This document shows, one piece after another, positions 1 to 6,374 of a stretch of DNA of 36,062 bases. The notes beneath the pieces were generated by a model. It was not told the DNA's origin, made no database searches, and saw only the letters and a program-made list of their open reading frames with translations. Source of the DNA: Xenorhabdus bovienii (lineage in GTDB: Bacteria; Pseudomonadota; Gammaproteobacteria; Enterobacterales; Enterobacteriaceae). The stretch lies in the NCBI RefSeq assembly GCF_024721015.1, contig NZ_JANAIF010000041.1, positions 1 to 36,062 on the forward strand, in the 5' to 3' direction. The translations under genes were made by a program, and so were the position numbers. How positions within the stretch are numbered: position 1 is the stretch's first letter; each line of letters opens with the position of its first letter.

Positions 1-246
1 TTTGATCCACATTTCTATCTCTGGTTTCACTTTTACTGCTTTTGTAGCACAATGTCGGCGCGCTACGGCCTTAAGCTGAGCCTGTTCAGGAGCATATTTC
101 TTTGCCTCCTGATTTCGTCTCAATTCCCGGCTAATCGTTGATGGGTTTCGATTGAGTGACTTTGAAATCTCCCGTTGTGAAAAACCGGCTTCTTTCAAGC
201 TGAAAATCTGATATCTTTCTGTTTCGGTCAGTTGTTTATAGGTCAT
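1..246 (-). CDS. IS30-family transposase, N-terminal part (runs off window)
   Basis: An open frame of 82 codons starts at the ATG complementary to 244-246 and is still open at the window edge. The protein begins MTYKQLTETERYQIFSLKEA and has a helix-turn-helix around residues 20-45 (GFSQREISKSLNRNPSTISR), the hallmark DNA-binding start of IS30 transposases. That family binds its terminal inverted repeats through this helix-turn-helix and cuts DNA with a C-terminal DDE domain, which would lie outside the window. An AAGGA sequence about nine bases upstream supports the start. The element's end should lie between 247 and about 335, but no matching terminal repeat can be defined without the other end. 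Whether the element is intact cannot be told from here. Confidence 0.9.
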   Translation of the reverse strand, partial: MTYKQLTETERYQIFSLKEAGFSQREISKSLNRNPSTISRELRRNQEAKKYAPEQAQLKAVARRHCATKAVKVKPEIEMWIK

Positions 247-433
247 AGCGCATTTTCCTTTGGCGAGAAAGATACCTACTATAGCAACTGAGCGCCTTTC
301 TTAGAAATTGCACTTACTAGGCGAATCCAAGTAATAAAACAATAAATTATCACTTTGCCTACACAGTATTTTAAGTGTATATTTATTTTCACAACTCAAC
401 AAAAAACCTTTATATTGCATATTAAACAATCAT

Positions 434-736
434 ATGGAAAATTTTATGTATCAAAGCGGATATTTTGTCACAGCAGAAATTAAAGCCAGAGATAATGTTG
501 ATCTCAATATCGTTGTCAAAGAACTTAAGTCACTACAAGAAAAAACATTATTGGAACCCGGATGTGAAATATTTTCCATACAGCAATCCAATGAAAATCC
601 AGCCATATTTGTTATGTGGGAGAAATTCATTGACCGTGATGCATTAAAAAAACACTATGAATATGAACATACTAAGTATTATTTTTCATTAAACTTCACT
701 GATGTCGTACAAATTTTTACCGCAGACACCATTTGA
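434..736 (+). CDS. putative antibiotic biosynthesis monooxygenase (ABM)-fold protein
   Basis: The protein has 100 residues with the pattern of the ABM/YgiN-like dimeric ferredoxin-like fold: an opening beta strand (YFVTAEIKAR), a helix, the segment EPGCEIFSIQQS, the strand IFVMWEKF, then a helix ending KKHYEYEHT. In this family the Trp-Glu strand and the histidine-bearing helix are conserved. Members oxidise quinols or aromatic substrates without cofactors, and some are heme or signalling proteins. The substrate cannot be inferred here. The start is uncertain: the ATG at 434 has no clear ribosome site, while the in-frame ATG at 446 has GGAAA five bases upstream, so a 96-residue product starting MYQSGYF is at least as likely. 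It stands alone, separated from the IS30 fragment by an AT-rich region. Confidence 0.75.
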   Translation: MENFMYQSGYFVTAEIKARDNVDLNIVVKELKSLQEKTLLEPGCEIFSIQQSNENPAIFVMWEKFIDRDALKKHYEYEHTKYYFSLNFTDVVQIFTADTI

Positions 737-773
737 TTATATTCAAATCTTTCATTTCAGAATGCCAAAATAG

Positions 774-920
774 ATGAATGGCACGCCACAACTGCACTCA
801 AACACCAGCGATAGCTGCATCTGCTATGGCAATCTGTCACTGACAGACTGCCCTTTACGTAATCCCAATGATGTTCCAGGAGAACAAGAACCGGGGTCAC
901 GCATTTTGGTCGATATATGA
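774..920 (+). pseudogene. possible gene remnant or small ORF, 48 residues, unrecognised
   Basis: A short frame starts MNGTPQLHSNT and ends GSRILVDI. Its composition from about 828 onward (CYGNLSLTDCPLRNPNDV) looks like part of a normal globular protein rather than random sequence. It stops three bases before a perfect 8-bp hairpin, the position expected of the 3' end of a gene. No ribosome site precedes the ATG. It may be the tail of a gene whose front was lost when the IS30 element arrived, or chance. I do not recognise a family. Confidence 0.25.
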
Positions 921-922
921 GA

Positions 923-942
923 AAGTCACCGAAGGGTGACTT
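923..942. terminator. 8-bp hairpin, weak terminator candidate
   Basis: The arms AAGTCACC and GGTGACTT pair perfectly around the loop GAAG. There is no T-run on either side, so this is not a convincing rho-independent terminator. It sits between a plus-strand ORF end (920) and the end of the convergent lipoprotein gene (1029), where a shared terminator would be useful. Confidence 0.3.
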
Positions 943-1028
943 ATCTGCCAGATCTTAAAATTAATTCCTGCTTGCTTTATTCAGCATCAACAGCCTATTT
1001 TTCAACTATATTACCTGTAATATAAAAA

Positions 1029-1310
1029 TTACTTCTCTGCCATTTCAATAATTTGCTTTGCCGTTTTGCCGTTAAGTTTTTCCTTCATAAGCGTTAACGC
1101 ATCATCTCCATCTTTGGCAACCAAAACAGACTGCATGGAGAGTTTCAAAAACGCTTTTTCAAATTTTGCCATTTCTTCAGGTGACATATTTTTCGCCATC
1201 TTTTCAGCCGAGGCTTTCATCGCTTCATCATTCGAAGCATCAAATGTTGGCTCGCCACCACAGCCAACCAAAAACATAGATAATAGTAGTGGTAATATAA
1301 TTTTTTTCAT
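1029..1310 (-). CDS. small DUF6694-like lipoprotein
   Basis: The protein has 93 residues. A lipoprotein signal peptide runs MKKIILPLLLSMFLVGC with lipobox LVGC, giving a lipidated Cys17. The residues after the Cys (GGEPTFD) lack an Asp at +2, so the outer membrane is the default destination. The mature part is a short Lys/Glu/Met-rich helical domain (ASNDEAMKASAEKMAKNM) ending GKTAKQIIEMAEK. This matches my recollection of small enterobacterial lipoproteins labelled DUF6694, whose function is unknown. AAGGG lies about six bases before the ATG. It is a monocistronic gene, not part of the srf cluster, since a strong terminator and 370 bases separate them. Confidence 0.8.
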   Translation of the reverse strand: MKKIILPLLLSMFLVGCGGEPTFDASNDEAMKASAEKMAKNMSPEEMAKFEKAFLKLSMQSVLVAKDGDDALTLMKEKLNGKTAKQIIEMAEK

Positions 1311-1566
1311 AAATTAACCCTTATTAGTTGGTTTTATCCAATCCCTTAGAACTCATAATACGAACATAAATTATACATACATATCAATTTAAATATATAA
1401 AAAGAAGTAAGCACTTTTATTTTATTAAATAATGTAAATTTATCTTTAGTATAATGAAATTATTAGTCATATCTTCTGGCAGTCTTTGTTGTGCTTCTGA
1501 TTGATAATAGGCAGGTTATTAATATGGATAAAAGGATAATGTAACGCCGCAGCAAGTGTTTTAATG
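1311..1566. other. AT-rich intergenic region, no gene seen
   Basis: The 370-base gap between the small lipoprotein gene and the srf cluster is very AT-rich up to about 1470. It should hold the promoter of the leftward lipoprotein gene, but the many AT-rich hexamers make it impossible to pick one. The only clear structured element is the terminator that follows. Confidence 0.5.
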
Positions 1567-1622
1567 AAAAATAACTCAGCCCATCTGATGGTTATAGTCA
1601 TCATCAAGACGGGCTGAGTTAT
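1567..1622 (-). terminator. strong intrinsic terminator of the srf cluster
   Basis: Twelve-base arms at 1571-1582 (ATAACTCAGCCC) and 1611-1622 (GGGCTGAGTTAT) pair perfectly. The 28-base loop can itself form a small GATG/CATC stem. Read leftward, the stem is followed directly by TTTTCATTAA, so it works as a rho-independent terminator for the minus-strand cluster. It begins 58 bases after the stop codon of the last gene. Confidence 0.85.
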
Positions 1623-1680
1623 AGGGTTTATACCGTGATATTTCAACCAAGAGGCCTACTTGCATAGGCTCTATATTCGA

Positions 1681-2163
1681 TTATGGTATCATCAGGCTGT
1701 CCTGAAGTTCATTAAGCTGGTTCTGCAACTGCTGTAATTCCAGTTGTTTTTGCATTTCAGATTGCGATGGTTTCTGCTGCGCTTCACGCATACGTTTTTC
1801 CAGTTCAGCGATCTGTTTTTCCATTTTCACTTTGCCTGCGGCTTTAGTTTTCAACTGGCTAAACAGGCGATTCAACGACTTTTGCAATGCGACCTGAGAG
1901 CGTTTTCTGCTTTCCAGATTCACCTGACCTGCTTTTTTCTCGCGCTCGATAGCGTCATAAACCGCTTTGAACTCTTTATTCAGTGTCTGTTCATGCTGTA
2001 GCACTTTTTCTTTATCAACGACTCTCTGATCCCAAGTCCCAGAGTAATTACAATTAAATTTCGCAATAATACTCATATCCCCTGTCGTGGGATCACACTC
2101 TTGTGCATTAGTGACACACCCGGTCAGTGCCATGCTGATTACTAACATCATCAATATACGCAT
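1681..2163 (-). CDS. coiled-coil lipoprotein, last gene of the srf cluster
   Basis: The protein has 160 residues. The signal peptide MRILMMLVISMALTGC ends in lipobox LTGC, giving lipidated Cys16. A short Cys-containing segment (ECDPTTGDMS, FNCNYSG) follows, which may form a disulphide in the periplasm. From about residue 50 to the end the protein is one long coiled coil, rich in Lys, Glu and Gln (KQIAELEKRMREAQQK). The likely job is an outer-membrane-anchored structural rod or spacer reaching toward the cell wall. It sits 12 bases after another coiled-coil lipoprotein gene, so the two may form a heteromer. I know no named family. A TagQ-like role (the lipoprotein of the T6SS TagQRST set) fits the context but is not shown by the sequence. 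Confidence 0.85.
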   Translation of the reverse strand: MRILMMLVISMALTGCVTNAQECDPTTGDMSIIAKFNCNYSGTWDQRVVDKEKVLQHEQTLNKEFKAVYDAIEREKKAGQVNLESRKRSQVALQKSLNRLFSQLKTKAAGKVKMEKQIAELEKRMREAQQKPSQSEMQKQLELQQLQNQLNELQDSLMIP

Positions 2164-2175
2164 GAGAACTCCTTA

Positions 2176-2883
2176 TCAGCTCACTTTAATCGCGGTACGT
2201 TGTTCATACAGACTATCCAGCTCTTGTTGCAGCGAGCCGATATTTTTGCGCATTTGGACAATTTGGTTATTCAGATCCTTGGTTTTAGTTCCGTCTTCCG
2301 CGATCTGAGTAGAGACACTCTGCCACTGATTTTCATGTTCCTTCATTTCTTTAATGGTATTGCGCAAATAAACAATATTGGCATCAAGACCCTTCAGTTG
2401 TTTTTGCACCTGATCTTTTTTCACGACCTTCGCCGCTATGTCCTTATTAATCTGTGCCAGGGTGAGTTTATCTGTCTTAATCACCTCTTTGGCTGTAGCA
2501 GTCACGTTTTCAATACGTTGATTTTCTGCTTTAACATCATTAATTGAGGCGGCCAGTAGTTGTTCTTCGCTGGCATATTTTTTGCGCTGGTTATCCAGAT
2601 AGGCGTTGGCACCCACCCCCACACCACAGCCCACAATAGCGGCGGCCGCAATACATATCGCTTGATGGTCGCCATTGACGAGCAGACAGGCAAGTGCCCC
2701 TGCCGCCGCGCCTGCCGCACAAGCCTGCCAGCCTGATTTATTAAAAAACTCAACGTCCTGACTCTGAGTCAGACGAGAATCGACTTCTCCCGTCTGCGCG
2801 GAAGGGCCTTGCGGCGTTTGGCAGGCGACCAGTAGAAAAATCATGCAGAGAGAAATCATAGAACGCATGGATTGCAGTACCAT
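2176..2883 (-). CDS. lipoprotein with glycine-zipper segment and long coiled coil
   Basis: The protein has 235 residues. The N-terminus ends in lipobox LVAC, giving Cys21 as the lipid site. A start at the internal Met6 or Met9 would also keep a signal peptide. Residues about 52-93 hold an Ala/Gly-rich segment with small-residue spacing (AAGAAAGALACLL, GCGVGVGA) typical of glycine-zipper membrane-insertion segments, interrupted by a short polar loop. Residues about 100-235 are predicted coiled coil (NKDIAAKVVKKDQVQKQLKG). Architecture suggests an outer-membrane lipoprotein that inserts or oligomerises in the membrane and projects a coiled coil. It is 36 bases downstream of the SUMF1-domain gene and 12 bases upstream of the second coiled-coil lipoprotein. 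No family name is recognised. Confidence 0.82.
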   Translation of the reverse strand: MVLQSMRSMISLCMIFLLVACQTPQGPSAQTGEVDSRLTQSQDVEFFNKSGWQACAAGAAAGALACLLVNGDHQAICIAAAAIVGCGVGVGANAYLDNQRKKYASEEQLLAASINDVKAENQRIENVTATAKEVIKTDKLTLAQINKDIAAKVVKKDQVQKQLKGLDANIVYLRNTIKEMKEHENQWQSVSTQIAEDGTKTKDLNNQIVQMRKNIGSLQQELDSLYEQRTAIKVS

Positions 2884-2919
2884 TTCTTATATATCCTTTC
2901 TTAAATAAAGTGATGACTG

Positions 2920-4491
2920 TTAATTATTCTTCTTACATGACTCCAGCCAACTATCCCGTGCAACTCTTCCGTTCTTCCAGTACTCCTGAAGATTCTTCCA
3001 GTAAGTATTGAGATAACCATTCAGATTCGTTTTTCCACGAGCGGACATCTGTTGCTGAACAACACGAATTTGTGGAGCAATAAGCTCCGCGTTATAGGTG
3101 ACGCCCATATCCACCAAGGTGTCAGCATAATAATTGACAATAAAATTGAGCACCTTTTTATGCTGATCTAACTGTGATTGGCGACGGGAACAATTCGCAT
3201 CCAGCTCACTGCCCGCCTTACAGGTTTTTTCATACAACCCGTTCAACCGATCGTAAAATTCACCATCATCCTTTAATTTTGTACACAAAAATGCCCCAAG
3301 TTGCAGGGAAGTGCGTATCGCCTGATCGCGTTGTTCGTCACGCAATTGTGCATTCGCACGGAGATCAGCACGCAGCTGCTCCAACTGTTTCTTCAGCACT
3401 GTATCTTGCACTTGAGACGAAATGCTGCTCAGGTTATCAATGGAATCAGGCGATTTTTTCTCTTTAGCTTGTGGATTTTCTGTGCCTAATGCTTTCCACT
3501 CTTCGGCGATTTCTTTGATACGATCGCGCGAAGTTAACGTCGGTGAAACCAGCACCAGACGAAATCCGAGAGTTTTGTTCTTATTATCACTCTGCCCGGT
3601 GTAATAGGGTTCTTCTCCACGCAGTGAGCTACGTATATCACTTTGCGGCGTCAGGAAATTTCCGCCTCTGACGATATATCCCCCCGCTTTACCATGCTGG
3701 CGATCCAACTTATTTAAGTGAAAAGGCTCAAACATCATTTCAGAAGCATTACCCAACATATCATGCAAACCCAGAGGATTGGGTTTAAGCAATCCCGCAA
3801 GCTGAAGTTTACCATTGGAGGATTGAGTGCCAGAAAACCACGCATAGCTGGTTATCCCTTCCGGCATCGGGAAACGTTGATCGCGAAATTCAGCCGTGGA
3901 AACAGCCAAACCACCACGGGCAGCAAATTCCCATTCTGTTTCGGTTGGTAAGCGCAGGAAACCCGGTTTTCCATCTTCAACCGGCAGCGCCTTAGGCTGG
4001 TTTTTCAGCAACCAAAGGTTGTATTGATTAGCAAAATTCATCGCATCAACCCAACTTATGTTCACTTTGGGCAAACGCAGTTTCATATTCGGTGTAGAAC
4101 ACTGGCCTGTCAGTGCCTGATATTGCAAATCTGTCAGCTCGTACTTCGCCATCAGGAAATAACGCCCCTTGCCGGATTTACCTTCGGCAAAACTACCCGC
4201 AATATGTTCCGCACGTGCCTGTTCTAAATAACCCCATTCATCATTTGCACCACCGCCAAGGGTAATGCTGTAATCCTGCAACGGCTGACTAAGGGGAATC
4301 GAAACTTTACGAAACGCCATCGCGCCCTCACAGGGCATCGGCAATATCACATCATCTGGCAGTGGCTTGGGATTGTAGTATTTTTCTTCCCAGACGGCAC
4401 TGGCAGAAAACGGCAGCATTGCCAGAAAAAACCCTGCCAATGCCATATTCAAACCATGATTAAATCTCACGTAAACTCTCCGCAGGTTCAA
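2920..4491 (-). CDS. exported SUMF1/FGE-fold protein, TagR-like
   Basis: The protein has 523 residues. A signal peptide covers about 1-32 (MALAGFFLAMLPFSASA), so it acts in the periplasm. Residues about 75-317 form a formylglycine-generating-enzyme-type domain (PF03781) with the usual landmarks: LRLPTETEWEFAARGG (179-194), NPLGLHDMLGNASEM (238-252), VRGGNF (274-279) and TLGFRLV (307-313). I see no active-site Cys pair as in true FGE enzymes, so it is probably a binding or sensory relative. In T6SS loci the SUMF1 protein TagR works in the periplasm with the TagST ABC transporter to switch on the kinase PpkA. Residues about 330-523 are an extra helical, Cys-containing C-terminal extension. The start overlaps the end of the permease gene by 32 bases, implying coupled translation. 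Confidence 0.88.
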   Translation of the reverse strand: MNLRRVYVRFNHGLNMALAGFFLAMLPFSASAVWEEKYYNPKPLPDDVILPMPCEGAMAFRKVSIPLSQPLQDYSITLGGGANDEWGYLEQARAEHIAGSFAEGKSGKGRYFLMAKYELTDLQYQALTGQCSTPNMKLRLPKVNISWVDAMNFANQYNLWLLKNQPKALPVEDGKPGFLRLPTETEWEFAARGGLAVSTAEFRDQRFPMPEGITSYAWFSGTQSSNGKLQLAGLLKPNPLGLHDMLGNASEMMFEPFHLNKLDRQHGKAGGYIVRGGNFLTPQSDIRSSLRGEEPYYTGQSDNKNKTLGFRLVLVSPTLTSRDRIKEIAEEWKALGTENPQAKEKKSPDSIDNLSSISSQVQDTVLKKQLEQLRADLRANAQLRDEQRDQAIRTSLQLGAFLCTKLKDDGEFYDRLNGLYEKTCKAGSELDANCSRRQSQLDQHKKVLNFIVNYYADTLVDMGVTYNAELIAPQIRVVQQQMSARGKTNLNGYLNTYWKNLQEYWKNGRVARDSWLESCKKNN

Positions 4492-5740
4492 TTTTCAACG
4501 CGCGTAAGGCTCCCACCGCAGCAACACCCAGTGCGACCACTAGAACACTCAATAAGGCCATCAGCAGGTGCCAAGGTTCCAAATGACACACAAACGCCGT
4601 TTCAGGTAATGAAGCGCCCAGCACGTTATTAAATAACTGACTGGCGACAAAGTAGAGCAATAAACCCACTCCCCAGGCACTGCCAGTAAGAAGCAACGCC
4701 TGAATTAAGACAAACAGCACCACAGCCTGACGACGGAAGCCCAATAACCTGAGTACCGCCATATCTTTTCTTTTGCGATCGATATTTGCCATAAAAGCCC
4801 CTACCAATGAAGCAATACAGCCAGTGGCCGATATCCAGGCGATAACAGTAAAAATCAAACCGAGAACATGATCAATAGCGCGTACAGATTCAATCTCCGC
4901 CTGTTGTGTTACCGTTTCAATGTGCTGCTGTTGTAACCACTCTGCCAATTCCGCCACGCTATCAATGCTATTTGCGTATAGCCGCGCTTTGGCAAAAGTG
5001 GTGCGTTCACGGGTTGGCGTGCCATCATGTACCTTGAATAAGGTAACTTGATAACCATCACGGTAATCTTCCATAGCCACCAGAAGGGGCAGCGTGACGA
5101 AGGCAGCAGGCCGGGCGAATTTTGCTCCATCAACCACATCAATGACCGTCAGCGTATGTTGTACGTGTTCGTTTATACCATCCCGTTTACGGGCAATCAC
5201 TAACCGCAGACTATCCCCCGTTTTTATCTGTAAACGCTCTGCGGCACTGGCACTGAGCACAACCTGCTGTTCATTTTGTGGCTCTTTGGCATTCACCAAC
5301 AGCGGATCATGCAAAGCAGTCGGAATAATTTCAGCATTGCTGACAAAACGCTGGTTATCTCTGATCAGATCGGCCTGCGTATTCAGGGAACGAGTCAGCG
5401 GAATGACAAAACCCACATCAGAACGAGCCGCAAGCTGCGTCAACCATGTGTGGTCATAGTTACCATTACCCAGCATACGAACTTCCCGCGTGCGTGGATC
5501 ATCCAGCAATGTGTGACGAAGCTGGCTCACGATGCCATTTTTCAGCCCGAACAGCAGTAACAAAGGCGTGATCACGGCAATCAGCGAAAAAATGATACAA
5601 AGCGCAACTTTGCGATCGTGAATCAGATCGGCCAGCGCCATACGGGGCAAAAGCAAGCGAGAGGGTCGTGCATCAGCATTAACAGGTTGTAAAGACACTT
5701 TGTTTTCCATCCACTGTAGCGGCGTAGCGTTTAAGGCCAA
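4460..5740 (-). CDS. FtsX/MacB-type ABC transporter permease, TagS-like
   Basis: The protein has 426 residues (416 if translation starts at Met11, coordinate 5710). It has the LolE/MacB/TagS layout: TM1 at about 45-66, a large periplasmic domain from about 70 to 288, then TM2 (290-316), TM3 (338-366) and TM4 (390-412). The cytoplasmic loop after TM2 carries the coupling sequence RKRKDMAVLRLLGF and the protein ends IEPAESLREI, both typical of FtsX-fold permeases. Such transporters do not move solutes through the membrane. They use ATP to drive periplasmic conformational change. It overlaps the ATPase gene upstream and the SUMF1 gene downstream, so these three are surely made together. Its exact start is unresolved because no candidate has a strong ribosome site. 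Confidence 0.9.
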   Translation of the reverse strand: MALNATPLQWMENKVSLQPVNADARPSRLLLPRMALADLIHDRKVALCIIFSLIAVITPLLLLFGLKNGIVSQLRHTLLDDPRTREVRMLGNGNYDHTWLTQLAARSDVGFVIPLTRSLNTQADLIRDNQRFVSNAEIIPTALHDPLLVNAKEPQNEQQVVLSASAAERLQIKTGDSLRLVIARKRDGINEHVQHTLTVIDVVDGAKFARPAAFVTLPLLVAMEDYRDGYQVTLFKVHDGTPTRERTTFAKARLYANSIDSVAELAEWLQQQHIETVTQQAEIESVRAIDHVLGLIFTVIAWISATGCIASLVGAFMANIDRKRKDMAVLRLLGFRRQAVVLFVLIQALLLTGSAWGVGLLLYFVASQLFNNVLGASLPETAFVCHLEPWHLLMALLSVLVVALGVAAVGALRALKIEPAESLREI

Positions 5741-6374
5741 AATCCGTAACCCGCTGCCAGTCGTGACTCACGATAATGGCAACTAAATTGAGTGCTTTCA
5801 CCATTTCCACTATCAGGCTGAAAAGCGTTTCGGCGTTGTGAGGGTCGAGTGCCGCCGTCGGTTCATCCGCCAGTAACAGTTGCGGCTGATGGGCAATCGC
5901 ACGGGCAAAGGCCACGCGCTGACGCTCCCCAATCGAAAGTTGAGAAGGCATTTTTTTCATCAGTCCGGCAATACTTAAACGGGCAATAGCCGTATCCAGC
6001 CACTCAGAACGCGCTACCAACCCGGCTATTTGGCGGGGCAACTGGATATTTTGTTCGACTGAGAGCCAAGGAAGCAGCCCGCCATGCTGCAACATAAAAC
6101 CAAGATCCTTAGCACGCACTTGGGCAAGCTGATTTTCCTCACCCTCCAGCAGAGAGGCAGTAATATCACGCGGCGGTATTCCCAACTGGTAACATTCCAA
6201 ACTGTCAGGCTGGAGTATCCCGCCGATCATCTCCAGCAAAGTGCTTTTGCCACAGCCACTCGGCCCCGTTAACGCAGCGACTTCTCCTGCGTTCAGCGAC
6301 AACTGAGGCAGGCTGACGGTAAAACCTTGATCTGCCTGCCCGCGCTGTATCTGCATCGATTGGATGTACAACAT
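5679..6374 (-). CDS. ABC transporter ATP-binding protein, TagT/LolD-like
   Basis: The protein has 231 residues with every motif of a functional ABC ATPase: Walker A GPSGCGKST (37-45), Q-loop Gln96, signature LSIGERQ (146-152), Walker B LLLADEP with Glu171, D-loop AALD and H-loop His204. The size and motifs match the LolD/MacB-type ATPases that power FtsX-fold permeases. Its partner is the permease encoded immediately downstream, whose reading frame it overlaps by 32 to 62 bases depending on the permease start. Its own ATG overlaps the stop of the VWA gene upstream (TAATG), so translation is likely coupled. In T6SS, TagT plays this role for TagS. LolD-like lipoprotein sorting is an alternative, and the two adjacent lipoprotein genes make it worth keeping open. 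Confidence 0.92.
   Translation of the reverse strand: MLYIQSMQIQRGQADQGFTVSLPQLSLNAGEVAALTGPSGCGKSTLLEMIGGILQPDSLECYQLGIPPRDITASLLEGEENQLAQVRAKDLGFMLQHGGLLPWLSVEQNIQLPRQIAGLVARSEWLDTAIARLSIAGLMKKMPSQLSIGERQRVAFARAIAHQPQLLLADEPTAALDPHNAETLFSLIVEMVKALNLVAIIVSHDWQRVTDFGLKRYAATVDGKQSVFTTC

Noticed and set aside
1007..1024. AT-only palindrome TATATTAC/GTAATATA as terminator of the small lipoprotein gene
   Set aside because: The stem has almost no GC and lacks a T-run in the leftward direction.
5094..5459. 121-codon plus-strand frame inside the permease gene
   Set aside because: Antisense shadow of a clear FtsX-type permease.
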